From: Allomyces macrogynus ATCC 38327
Taxonomy: Eukaryota > Blastocladiomycota > Blastocladiomycetes > Blastocladiales > Blastocladiaceae
Length of the DNA: 64,000 nucleotides
Reading direction: 5' to 3'
Assembly (NCBI GenBank): GCA_000151295.1
Contig: GG745352.1
Span: forward strand, 484,706 to 548,705
The position numbers and the translations under genes were made by a program. Below are positions 13,373 to 27,372 of this stretch, piece after piece. Position 1 is the first letter of the stretch; each line of letters begins with the position of its first letter. The notes below the pieces were generated by a model. The model searched no databases and was not told where the DNA came from. It was given only the letters and a program-made list of their open reading frames with translations.

Positions 13373-14130
13373 GTTGAAGAGCTTGAGGAGAGGGCCGCCG
13401 ATGCGGGAGAGCGGTGAATATGGACAAGTCGAGGGGCCAGCGAGTAAGTGCGACAACAATCGAGTAGCTCGTGCCCTGGTACTGCGGCAAGTTGGAATCA
13501 AATCAGGTCGTAGCCACAAGCTGGAAACGGCCCGGCCTGCAACCAGTGTGGACAGCGAATTTGTAAACGAAAGAACTGTGATCAAACCGCGGTCACGCAA
13601 GAAACGGCAAGCAAATGAGGTGCGAATGCGGGACAGGAGACACTGTGTGATTAATTTTCTCAAAGGACGCGCGTCATTCACGCTGACCAGTCTTTTGCTC
13701 GCCAGCTTTGCTGGCTGCAAGCAACGCCGTCCTGGCTTGCTGTTGTCGACTGTGATTCGTCCGCCGCATTTGACCGCGGCCCGTCCCTTCTCTCTCCGCT
13801 CCGACTTGCCGCAAAAGACGCCACTACCACTTTCTTCCTGTTCGCCCCCGAGCACGGCCCCTCTCGCCCACTCCGACCCAATCCTCGCGTCGTAACCCAC
13901 GGGCACACTTGCCGCCGCAGACTGCCTCGCACGCCGCCGTCATCGCCGCCCGTCCTCCGACGAACTTGCCCCTTGCAAAGCCGACCGACCCGCGTCAACC
14001 GCCCCGCACGCATCTCGCGCGCTCTTTCGCCCCCTCTATCACCGTCCCCATCCGCTGATTCCGACCCGTCGTGTACTCTCGATCGACGTCTTCCTCCTCT
14101 CCACCGCCTTTCCCTCTTCCGCTCCGCGCC
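13373..14130. promoter_or_regulatory. Shared divergent promoter region (DOCK / RPEL gene)
   Basis: About 0.76 kb lies between the DOCK start (minus) and the RPEL-protein start (plus). No coding feature is supported. C/T-rich stretches at about 13800-14120 just upstream of the ATG at 14131 resemble a pyrimidine-rich fungal promoter or leader. No specific operator was identified. Confidence 0.4.
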
Positions 14131-15200
14131 ATGGCCTCGGACACCCAGACGATGGACGCGCTCAAGGCCGTGCCCGCCACTGCCGCCGCAACGCACGGGT
14201 CGGCCGCTGCCGAGACGGCCGCGTCGCTCGTGCCGCGCATCGTGCCCAATGCGCCGATGCCCGACGGCGTCGAGGCCGCGCGCCGGTCGCCGTCGCTGCA
14301 GTCCTACTCTGCCTCGTCGACGCCGACCACCGATACGATGCCTGACGAGAATGCGCTGCCCGAGAGCGACTCGATGGAGGAGAGAGCGTCGGCCGCGAGC
14401 GACAAGGAAAAGGAAAAGGAGCGGCTCGCGGCGCGTCTTGGGCGGCGCCCGAGCAAGGTCGACCTCAAGTTGCGGAATATCATTCGCGGTACGTTCCGTC
14501 CGGGGATACGCTTCATGGATCGGGACGACGGCTGACAATGGGATCACTGTCTATTTAGTTGACTCGTCCGACTCGATTGCAACGGTCGGTAAGCCCGGCA
14601 CGATCCAAGAGGAGCCCTTGGTCCTCCACCAGCCGCCGAGCATCAAGGAGCGGTCATCACAGCTCAAGGGGTGCCTCAAGAAGCGGCCCGAGCGCACCGA
14701 GCTCGTCGAGAAGAACATTTTGAAGGGTACCTACGCCCTCCCTCCCTCCACCCACCTGCTCATGCTCATCGATCACCGATCCTCACCCGCCACCCGTTCC
14801 CTTGCGCAGAGGTCAACAACGTGGACGCGTCGCTCACGGCCACGGCCGACCAGCTCAAGCGCGCGCAGCTCACGGACACACTTAACAGTCACTTGGCCGC
14901 GCGTCCGATGCCGGCCGAAGTCACGTCCAAGCTTGGCATCAAGTTTGACGAGACTGTCGAAGTGCTGCCGACGTTCCGTAAGACCGAGTACAACCGCAAA
15001 CCCGACACAAATGCCACGTTCCGCAAGCTCACGCCGCGCATGAAGATGGAGTGTGTGCCCCCCTTGGCTCACGCTGCCTCTTCCGCTGAACGAAACTGAC
15101 CGGTGTTGCGGTTGATAGGATCCGCGAGGAACTCAACCAGTTCAAGAAGAACGAAATGTCGGTGCACGAGCAGTCGCTGCAAAACACGGCGTTCCATTAG
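14131..15200 (+). CDS. RPEL-repeat actin-binding protein
   Basis: 282 aa from exons 14131-14488, 14559-14726, 14810-15050 and 15119-15200; all phases agree. A low-complexity Ala/Ser N-terminus precedes three RPEL motifs, the G-actin-binding element of MRTF and Phactr proteins: RLGRRPSKVDLKLRNII (about 100-118), LKKRPERTELVEKNIL (about 159-174) and LAARPMPAEVTSKLGI (about 201-216). The second is canonical. The C-terminus is charged (REELNQFKKNEMS) with TFRKLTP repeats. There is no MRTF SAP/leucine zipper or Phactr PP1 tail that I can see, so it may be a short actin-buffering or actin-sensing protein. It is head-to-head with the DOCK gene, so actin-related co-regulation is possible (inference). 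Confidence 0.85.
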
Positions 15201-15751
15201 AGGGTCCGCGCGCGGTCGAGCGGGCGAGCGATGCGGGCCAGAAGCGGTGTTGAACTGGTGGTGGGAGCACGACGAGAAGGGTGGAGGGGATACCTGTAGC
15301 TTCGACCGACTATACATTTGCGTGAAATAGGAATGCGCGACCTGATCTCTTGTTTATTACATCATGCTCTCCTGCTCCCACCACCTCCTTCACCCCCGAT
15401 CATTATTTCAAACATGAAGCCAGGCACAAAAAAACGCGCCCAACGACCACACGCAGGCGTAATGCGAAGGGGGCAGGCCGAAGTGCTGAGTGAGTGGAAA
15501 TCGCGTCGGGATCGGTTGAAGCGCTGCCTTTTGTTTATCGAGCACAACGGCTGACGTCCGACCGTTGCGGCCAACGCTCATGACAGAAAACACAGGGACG
15601 CAAAGAGAGGAGTTCATTGAGGAACACACGTCTTCGAAATTGAATGGCACGATCAACAACAAAAAGTATGGAGTTGACAAAAAGGACAAAGCAGGATGGC
15701 AAAACAGCAACACTAGCGAGGTATGTACAAATCTCAAAATCCCAAAATGAT
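15201..15751. other. Convergent 3' intergenic region
   Basis: About 550 bases between the RPEL gene stop and the stop of the minus-strand membrane protein. It presumably carries both 3' UTRs. No gene is supported. Confidence 0.5.
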
Positions 15752-18700
15752 CTACAATTTTGTGCTCGTCAAATCGCAGCTGCTCCGCAACGACGACGGC
15801 TGCCTGGCGGCACGCGCCATCTCGTCGCGCTTGCGGAGCTCCTGGATTCGTTTCCTCTTGCGCGCGAGAATCGCCTGGTAATTGGTCGAGACCATGACCA
15901 CCACGGGCATGAGTTCCGGATCGCACGCACGTACGCTACGGTTCAGCGTCCACGACGCTCCAATTGGGACGGCCACGTTATCGTCGTCCTCGTCCATGTT
16001 GGCCGCGATCAGACTGCTCGGTCGCAGCGCACGGTCATCATCCTGAGCGCGGGGCAGCGACATGGACGTGGTGCTCGACTTGTCCCACCCCGCTGCGGGC
16101 TCGCTGAGCATCGGCGTGAACTGCGCCGACGTGAACGCGCCGATCGAGTCCGGCTGTCGCGGCATGGACGCGCCCGCAACCGATGCGGAAGGGGGAGTAG
16201 GATAACTAGACACGTTGTCGTCATCCGGGTGCGGCACGAACCGCGCGGCCTCGATATCGTCAGCGGCAAACGAGCTCTGGTTCTTCGCGTCGAGCGGGAT
16301 CGGTCCAAACGGCGTCCACACCTCGACCTGGTCAGCATGCACAAACTGCACATCAAACGCCGTCTGTGGGCGGAACCCCATTTCCGTGGACGCGCGCGCG
16401 AGTTCCGGGTCCATGCCAGCGGGGTACTCGATGAGCACGAGCGTCGCCGCAAACGTGAGATCCTCGACCATCGATACGGCAGCCGCCGGTTCGGCCGACT
16501 TGTCCCCGAGCGTACGACGAAGATCTGGCCAGAGAAAGAGCTGCGTAACGACCGTATCGTAGAGCGAGGGAATGTCCAAGAAGGCAAGAATGAGCGTCAC
16601 GAGCAGGACGGCCAGAGACCCCAGAATTTCCCAGAGTTCGGCGCGGACGGCGGGCGCCGTGTACTGCTGCGGTCCGTCCGGGTCGGTCCACGACAAAAAC
16701 GACGGGCCGTCGGCCAGGAGACCGCCCGAGTCGGACACATCGAGCCGGTTTGTGATCCACTGGCCCCAGAACTGGATCGGGTCGCTCGAGATCGGCGCCC
16801 ACATGCGCGAAAGGAACCCAAGCGCGAGCGTCGGACGCGGCTCGGTATGGATCTGTTGGTCTTGTTTTGGTGCGACCGAGTTCGTCACGGCGGGGTCGAG
16901 GCACTTGAGCCGGTGCTCCTGGTCCTGCTGGACGATGCGCGCGACGGCCACGTAGTCGCCCGGCTGTGTAAAGACAATCGACTCGGGCGCCACGAGCGGG
17001 TCCGGGCTGGTCCGTGTGCGAATCGAAATCCTGCACACTTGCGCGCCGCTCAGGTACTGCAGCGACTCGCGCATCGGTGTGGCGGCCGAGGGCGCCGAGT
17101 CCTTGTCGGCCATGCGCATTGATGCGAGCCCGGCCATGGTCACGGGGCAGTGCTGCGGGTCCGACTGGTTGGGGATCGCCGTCTTGACCCAGGCAAACGG
17201 CGACTTGGCTTTGTCGGTGCTTGTGCTGTTGTCGAGCGACACGGTCCCGTTCGCGATCTTGAACTGCCCAGTCATCTTGGCACAGGTCTGCTGCACCTCC
17301 TCGACGGCCATTTGCATGACAATTCGTCTCTTCGGCGCGAGCTGCTGCGCGGCGGCGACGGCCTCGGAAACCATGATGAGCGGTGAGACCATGGTACCGT
17401 TGGTCGTGGTCGTCAACGACCCAAACACGAGCATCTCGTACTCGCCCATGGCCGCGCGGTCCGGGTCAACGTGCACGAGCAAGGCCGCCGCTGAGCCCGT
17501 TGACAAGTTGGCGGCGCTCCCCGGGTTCGCGAAATTGTAGTCGAGGTAGTGCAGCGCCGTCCTGCGCGTTGCGTGCTCCTTTTGACCCGCCGAGTCGTTG
17601 GCCATCGAGTTCGGAATCTTGGACCGGCCAAGATCCACGGCCACCGAAAAGCGGCGCCCAGACGCTGTTGTGGAATGGTCGCGGAGCCACCGGTCCACGT
17701 CCTCGGGGGATTGCCCACATGACATTTCGTATCCAGAAACAAACGCGCCAAACGCCGTGGCGCCAAACTGCTTGGCCGTTGCATCCGTGTCGGTCTGGTT
17801 GGCACCCTGCCCGTTCCCGCTGTCGTCGGCACCATTGAGCCGGACGAGCGGGCTCGCGTCGTTGGGCTGCGGCATGGGGACAGCCATTATGACGTGGTCG
17901 ACGTCATCGTAAATCTCGACCGGGTAAAGTCGCTGGTGCTACAAAATGGGTGGAGAAGGAAGGGAATGAGTGACCAAATCATGATTTTGAGCGACAGCAA
18001 CCGAATCGCGGAAGAAAAGGTGAGGGAGCGTACCGTCCCATGCACAATCACGCGCTGGCTCGACAGCGACTCAATATTCAAGCCCACCGTCCCCTTGCCC
18101 GTGATTGCGCTCGGCCAGCCGGCTCCGTTCTCGATGGAACTACTCGCTGCAGTTTTGCTGGTCGCCGCATCGTCGGGCATCGCTTCGCCACACTGATCCG
18201 AAAACCGCATGGCCATAACCTCGGCCTCTGTCAGGGCGCCCAGCGAGCGAACCCACGCCGTATCTCCTGCCGCGATCAAGTCGTCTTGAATCGCCGACTG
18301 GAGCAGCGCATTGGCCGTACGGCGGTGCACTGGCATGGCGAATTGCGACGACGGTACACTGATACGGCGCGACGCATTCGAGGGCCGCACCCACGCAATC
18401 GTGACTTGACGGTCGCGCTGGTATGCGGCAAACGCAATATCAATGCCATAGTCGACGAGCGTCGACACAATTGCCAACAGCAACAGCACCACGGCCAGAG
18501 CAACTTGACGAAGTTGCCGAGCGCATCCATTTCGATATCGCCCCGACAGCTTGCCGGGTGGTCGCCGCGATCTTCGCGCAAATCGCACGAGCGAGCGAAT
18601 GGCCGCGACAATGTCCAACGTGGCCGCCACTTGAAATCCCGGGCGGTCCACAAAGACGGTCAGGTACATGATCTGCGCGACCGTGGCGACGATGACCACG

Positions 18701-18759
18701 CGTGTCACCATCTGCCAGACGGCAAACTCGACGGGCCCGAGCAGAATTTCGCTGTTCAT
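15752..18759 (-). CDS. Uncharacterised large membrane protein, family X copy A
   Basis: I do not recognise this family. Two exons (18759-18034, 17938-15752) with intron 17939-18033 (GTACGC/TTGTAG) give 970 aa. The N-terminus has the family signature EILLGPVEFAVWQ, then two hydrophobic segments (about residues 12-35 and 95-120) and the block ALTEAEVMAMRF. A long Ser/Thr-rich, Cys-containing middle region follows, probably lumenal or extracellular, with LQYLSGAQVCRI and SWTDPDGPQQY. A further hydrophobic segment is near residues 640-665 (EILGSLAVLLVTLILAFL). The C-terminal part has VEDLTFAATLVLIEYP and WTPFGPIPL and ends in a basic helix (ARKRKRIQELRKRDE). This suggests a 3-TM surface or organelle membrane protein; its function is unknown. 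Copies B (20022-22839) and C (35903-38786) are paralogues. Confidence 0.85.
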
Positions 18760-20021
18760 GGGGCACGGCTCGTGATTCGCGGTGACGGCGAGGGCGGGCG
18801 CGGTTCGTCGGTTCTCGGATTGACAATCGGTCGTCGCGTTGCGATCGCGACTGGTTCGGTCGCCGGAAATGCTGGCGCAGGTCGGCGAAGGCGTGGCCGT
18901 GACGGGTCTACCAGTTCTGCGTCCCTGCCGTTCACTGTTCTGGCCACTCGCGCGTTCGTTGGGTGAAGCTGGAGTCGTTTGTTGTGGGCTCGCGCGGGTG
19001 GAGGTGCTCTTCAAGTCATTTCGGACTCGTCTTGATCCGAGGGCCGGACTTGGTCCTGCGCGTCGAGTGCGCGGTGTTCGTGGCCATTTCGGCCGAGGTG
19101 GATCAGACACTGATCGTCGGCCGGATCCCGGTGACCGACGGTGCCCCACACAGGGCGCCGTCGCCTCTGCCGCCCTTTGTCGTCGGGGAGAATAGGGTTG
19201 AACGAAACGGCTAGAAATCCATGGACCATGGGGTCTGCACCTGCCTATCCCTGCCAGACCTCCTTGTTCCGATTGCTTCGCCAAAAAAACGGCACACCCC
19301 ACGTGGATCTCTTGCATGAAGAAGAAAATGAGCACCGAAGAAGATGACGAATGGCGTGATCTGGCAAGCCTGCTTTGCCCAATTGAAAACCGCGTTTTCA
19401 CGTTCGAACAACTCGTGATACAAGGCAAAGGAAGAACGTGGATGCTTGCAGGCCGAAGGTCGAGCCATTGAGGATTTTCCACCGATCATGCGCAGCAACA
19501 CCAGTGAGCGCGATCTGCCCCGACCGTTCTTGCCGATGAGCCGGAGCGATCAGCACTTCATCATGAATGCCGAGTGGTTACTCGAGGACTGGGCCGGCTC
19601 CTGTGCACCTCCGCGCGTGATCGCAGCTCGTCCTCCTGGTCACATTGTTGTGAGGATTGTGAAAAAAGAGAAGTGAGAGTAGTGGGCTTGTCGGGTAAGG
19701 CGGGCAAGACGCAGAGGGCTGGGCAAGCAGTCGCCAGTGATAGACAACTGTTGGAGTTGCATGAATAAACATGGAGCGCCTTGCTGTTGGACAGCCAGTA
19801 CTTCAAACAATGCGAGGACGTTTTTGACGGCAACAACATGGGGGGCAAAAGGGGCAAATACTTCGTTCTCCAGTTGACGAGGACTTGGCAACGATCACTT
19901 CCAGCGATTTACTCACAGCAGTCGAACTTGATCAAGAAAAGAGGCCCAACCTCTCGGCCACTCGGACCTCCTGTCTCGAGCAACGACCAGAAGAATCAAC
20001 GAGGCGCGAACGTCGAACGCA
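18760..20021. other. Head-to-head intergenic region between family X copies A and B
   Basis: About 1.26 kb, the upstream region of both copy A (minus) and copy B (plus). Reading frames here are shadows or lack motifs. No specific element was identified. Confidence 0.45.
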
Positions 20022-22839
20022 ATGGACGAAATATTGCTCGGACCCGTCGAGTTTGCAATCTGGCAAACCATTACACGTGCTGGTCTTGTCACTTTAATTG
20101 TGCGGCTCATCTATCTCGCCGTATTTGTGCACCGTCCCGGTTTCTTGTTGGCGACTACCTTGGACGCTTGGGCCGCTGTTGCCGCGTTTTTGCGGTTTGC
20201 ATTGCGCAGGTCGCCGAATCGCAATGTGTCCAAGTTGTTTCTTGCCACGACCCTGCTCGCATTGGCCCTGATTGGTATTGTCGTCGATTTTGGCATCTCG
20301 GCGGCGTTCTCTGCCTACCAGCAACAACTCCAAGTGCGACTTGCTTGGGTGCGACCAACCAACGCTACTGCACGCCCGATGGTGCCCTTGACGCAATATG
20401 GCCAGCCTGCGCCACGGCGTGCTGTGAACGCGATTCTTCAGACCATGATGAAGGATCAGTTGCTCAGCGAAAAGGCGTGGGTGCGCGTCGTCGGGCTTTG
20501 ACCGAGGCCGAAATCATGGCCATGCATTTTGACGGTCAATGCCTTGATGGTGGAAGTGTGGGTGGATACGTGGGTGGTGACGCTACGCTGCGCACCGTCG
20601 ATCTTGATCCTGCCGTCTTTCGCGGCAATGGCTCGGTGATAGTGCGAATGGGGACAGAAAATCCACAACGCGGACATCCCATGTTTGGACGTGTAAGTGT
20701 TATCTCATGCTCTACATTGGGCGACTTGTCTCGTTGCTGACGGTTTTTTGATTTGTGGTCGTTTTCATCACAGGAAACTCGACTCTATACCGTTGATTGG
20801 ATTGACGGAGCTGACCGGTCGACCATGCTTCTACCCGTTCCTGTTGCCCGAATTGCTGAAAGTGCCGGTCGTTTCGATGCTCTGGCGCCTCCGACATCCC
20901 GAACGCAACAATACGGCGTGGCGGCCATTGGAGCCTTTCTGAATGGGTATCATGTCGAGTGTGGGCTCTCGCCCGCCGATGTGGATGAATGGATCAAGGC
21001 CCGCATGGCAGCACCTCCCACGCATCGAGTGTTGGTAGCACCGGACACCAACCGTCGACGATCCTGCCACCGACTCGTGCCAGTATGCAATACCTGGACA
21101 ATGCACAAGTCAGCACTGTTGGTCGGGCAGGCCAAGAGAGTTTGGCGGGTACCGTGACGGCAATTCTTGCATCGCTAGACCCTGATTTGACATCCAAGGG
21201 AGAGTTCGAGTACTTGACGATTGGCTCCGTCACGGCGACGACGAGGACGGGGCTCAAAGTCTCATAGCTCGTGACTGTTTCGGAGGCGCTTGTTGCAGCA
21301 GGCAAGTTGGCATCGAACCGATTGACAACGCAGATCGCGGTCATGCCGATCAACAAGACGTGCAACCCGTCGCCCGACTCGGTTGGCACTTTTTCGGGAA
21401 CCGCAACATTGGAGCTGGCCAATCAGGACAACGAGTCGGGTTACTCGGTCGCTTCTTCGAATCGCCCATTTGCATGGGCCGCGCGAAACATGGGCGCAGC
21501 GTCATCTCATTGCCGAATTGACCTGTCGGGTCTCGGGTCGACCCGCATGTTTGACACCAACAGCACGCAGACTGCGCCGGCCGAGATACGTCAATCCGTG
21601 CAGTACCTGAGCGGGGCGCAAGTGTGTCGAGTGGTGGTGCGCAATTTCAATCGTCCGAAATTGACGTCCTCCCCTGGTTCGGTCGGGACGCAGCGTGGTG
21701 ACTTTGTAGCTGGAGTGCAAGTCGTCCGCCACGACGTGAGCTATCGGATTCGTTGCATGGTGCCGTCGGTCATGGCTGATGCGGTCGAGCAAATGATGTT
21801 GGATTCGGCAAGCCGAACGGAACCGCGTCCAATGCTGACCTTCGGCTTGCTGTCACGATGGTGGGGACCCGATTCTGTCGCTGACAATGGGTTCGCGGAC
21901 GACTCGCGGACGGGCTGGGTGCAGATTGGCATGGGCGTGGCCAATTCCGGTGGCCTCATTGCTGATGGGTCGGCATCGTATCCGTCGTGGACGGACCCGG
22001 ATGGGCCTCAACAGTACTCGATGAACGCAGTGCGCGTCAACGTGGGCGAAGCTGCCTTTTCACTCGCTCTCGTTGCCGTCGTCATCGCACTCGGTTTTTC
22101 GCAACGGTTGCCCTTGCTCTACGACACGGTCGTTATGCAGCTATTCCACTATGCAGACCTTCGCGGTATGCGCGACCGAACCAGGAAACGGAATACACTC
22201 GGCACCACGCCTCGCTTTCTGTTTGAACCTTTCCACGACGCCAGCTTTGGTGCACCCGCTGCTGCCAACGATTTGGGTCGGCAGATTCCCGTCGAGGATC
22301 TGACGTTCAGGGCGACACTTGCCCTGATCGAATATCCGGCAGGCGTGGACCCAACAGCTGCCATGGGGGCGCGGCTTAATACTCGCCCACCTGTTGCTTT
22401 TGACGTACAGTTTTTGCACACAAAACAGCGCCGCGTGTGGACGTCGTTTGGCTCGCTCCCACTCCTACCTTCTCGCCCTGCATCGTCAACCCGTTCATGG
22501 CTGTCACTTTCGCGTCGGTTCACTTCGGCAACGCAGAAAATGATGTCGCCGCGCCATTATTTGCGTCTCCAGCCACGGCGTTTCCTCATGCGGTCGCTGA
22601 GTTGGTGGAGCAGTGACGAGTTCAAGGAACCAGTCCTCACCTCGTTCGAGCGTTGCGAAAATAAGCCTGAGGAGACGGAGTTGTCCCTGCAGCCGCTCCC
22701 TGTTTCAGCGACTGCAGGAGTCAACCCGCCTGCCATGCCGATCGTGCTCCTCGTGTCCATCTATTATAGCGCGATCAAGAAGCGAATACATGAGCGGGTC
22801 CGTGAGCTTTCGCAAGAGCGCTACAAGGCCGTTTCTTGA
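20022..22839 (+). pseudogene. Family X copy B, pseudogene
   Basis: A clear paralogue of copies A and C, closer to C: it starts MDEILLGPVEFAIWQ and keeps the LTEAEIMAMHF, ADVDEWIKAR, SWTDPDGPQQY and VEDLTFRATLALIEYP blocks. The intron at 20693-20773 (GTAAGT/CACAG) is conserved in position. The frame is broken at least three times. One base appears missing near 20494-20500, just before LTEAEIM. A second shift lies between about 21003 and 21075, after DEWIKAR. An in-frame TAG at 21265-21267 replaces a Ser codon before LVTVSEAL. The remaining 3' frame (21271-22839, 522 codons) is open. The C-terminal region diverges from both paralogues, and the basic C-terminal helix is kept. Independent lesions favour a real pseudogene over sequencing error. 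Confidence 0.85.
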
Positions 22840-24587
22840 TTGCACTCCCTGTAATGCATTTTTGTTTGTATATCTTCCTTCTCCACCCCCCCTTTTGTGT
22901 TCTCTGTCTTCGAAATGCCTGATTTTCCTTCGTACGTGAGAGTTCACCAAATCAGTGGAATGTTTTCGTGGAACGGAAGTGTTAATTGCGATCAACCTTT
23001 CTTGAGATTTCACACACCGTCCTCGACATCCAACGAAGTCTTGGCACGGTCGGGATGGACATATCATGTCACGCGCAATACTCCTCTCTTCCTTTGGGCT
23101 GGTGCTGCACGCCCCGCTTTGTCTCTAGCTGCAATTTTGCTTGCAGCAGCTGTGTTGAATCTGTCACATCACAACACTCTGAAAGATGAAACAGGCCACG
23201 CAGCAGCCATCTATGACTTGAAGCGAAGAGGGCATCAAAGTAGTGGCAGCAATTACGTTAACGAAAGGGTTCTTGCAGCCGCTGGGGCAGCTGGCACTGG
23301 AACCAAAAATTTAGCAGCGACGTACAAAGCGAAAAGTCGAGCAGAGGGTTGTGCCGTAGGTTTGGCCATTCGAGCGCTCCTCTCCAACTCCTCCACTTGG
23401 TGACATCACAATTTTTCTCTCTTCCTCGGATAGATTCTTGAGCAGCCTGTCTGCGGTCGATCACTGCGAATCGCCATCAGCGATTGCAACAATATCGTCC
23501 AGACAGAGCCCCAGCCATTTTTTGAGCTCATCCAAGGCAGCCCGCTGCAGAAATATCGGTTCAGTGGTTCGGCCGCAGCGGGTCGTGGGTGAGGTTGCAG
23601 AGTGGCACTTGCCGCGAAGGAGCAGTGACGTGGTGGTCACGTTATCGACGTGTCTAAGCGACCTTCCTCTTAGAAACTCTATCTTTACAGCGAGAGGAAT
23701 GCAAATCATTGTCAAGGGCGCTTCATTCACAACATCAGACCCCCACCCGCGCCAGGCCTTGAGCAGCTGCGCTTGCATCCAATGCCGCGACGCGTGGATC
23801 AGAAAGCAGCGTCATGACCATGCATCACCTGCCAGCAGCGCGATTTTGACGCAGCAGCAAATTGTTGAGCCGCGACGGGTCCACGTCGGCAGAAGAACGA
23901 TCTAACAGATACTTGAGTAAAGCACCACTCGGAATACATCCGATCAAGGCTGCTCCAAGGCCAGGCTGCGCTGGCGAGAGGAGTTTGCCGTCTGGGATCA
24001 AATCCAGGAGTAGGACCAGAAGACGGGCAACATCCGCTTCGCTCGAGAGTAGCGGCGTAAGCTGACGATAAACAGTCATTTGGCCCAATTTCGACGCGAA
24101 GTTTGCCGATTGGCCAAGCGGTGGTGCATGCTCGAGGAATCAGGGAAAGGCGGTTGGCGAGACATTGCAACCGTGCGACTGTGGGCCAGTCGGTCAGCTC
24201 GACTGCGGTCTTGAATTGCTCATGAAGCTGGAAAGGGGCCGGGAAAGTCAACAGGTAGCGGCAAGTTTGCAACAGCCTTGCTGTCGCGTCGACCTCGGCA
24301 GGCACGGCCGAGGGTCGATGTGGGCGCTCGCAGGTCGCGCGACCTGGTGTGCCGTCCGGGGGCCAGTATCTCCCGAATATCAGCTAGGAGCCCACAAAAT
24401 TGGGTTTGAAAATAAAAATCAATCGGCCGTGAACATAAGCATCGGTTTCGCAAGCTTCTTTGCTGTCGATATGGCGATTTCTCCTTCCACACCAAGACTC
24501 TACTGTCGGCAAGCCCAGCAAGTCGTATAGTTTCCACAAGATTCGCAACCTGCCTCAAGCGCTCCCTATTGTCGCCGACCAGGTCAG
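22840..24587. other. AT-richer intergenic region with a possible gene relic
   Basis: About 1.75 kb between the stops of copy B and katanin. On the minus strand at about 23740-24300 are fragments in several frames (ARLLVLLLDLIPDGKLL, SGALLKYLLDRSSADVDPSRL, TLLSDPRVAALDA) that resemble degenerate ankyrin-type helices. No intact gene is supported. Confidence 0.35.
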
Positions 24588-26838
<2,251 letters not shown>

Positions 26839-27372
26839 TATTCAGGGCTTTGACTTGGCCGTGAAAAGGTGCTTGTTCGACGCTGCAATTGGGTGGAACA
26901 GAACTTGTGGCTAGGCCGCGACGGGACTGAATTCCATGAACTTGCTGTGGGGTGCGATGTGCGATATCCTGGCTGCTTCGGGTCCTTGACGGAATGCGAC
27001 CAGTTCCGTGTCGACCGCCGTGAGGAGGTCGGCCAACCGATTGCAGCTTGTTAATTACAATGTGGTCAAGGACCAAGATGGAATGAAGTTTGGCCTGAAT
27101 GGCTTGCTCTCGATTTTCTCTTTCCTGCACTTGATTATTTGCCGGTGTGATCGCTCCGTTTTTCGCTTTGAGTGGCCAGAAGAGGGTGGCTCCCACACGC
27201 AAACTCGACCTTGAGCTGGCCGCGTCTCGCATGCCTCGGCAGTGTCATCCGTTTCTCACATGCTGCACACCGCAGATCACCTCCTGTTTCTTCTTGTTAT
27301 TGCACTCCAAACTTGTGCGCTGCTGCTTTCATCCGTTTGTGAAAAAAATCGATCAACCAACCGGCAACAACA
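26839..27372. promoter_or_regulatory. Shared divergent promoter region (katanin / RCC1 gene)
   Basis: About 530 bases separate the two start codons. There is no gene, and no specific operator was identified. A short A-rich stretch with CAACAACA directly precedes the ATG at 27373. Confidence 0.4.

Noticed and set aside
15644..17122. A 492-codon plus-strand frame
   Set aside because: Antisense to family X copy A; Arg/His-rich composition typical of a shadow.
23740..24300. Ankyrin-repeat gene on the minus strand
   Set aside because: Only short phrases resemble ankyrin helices and they lie in different frames; kept only as a possible relic.
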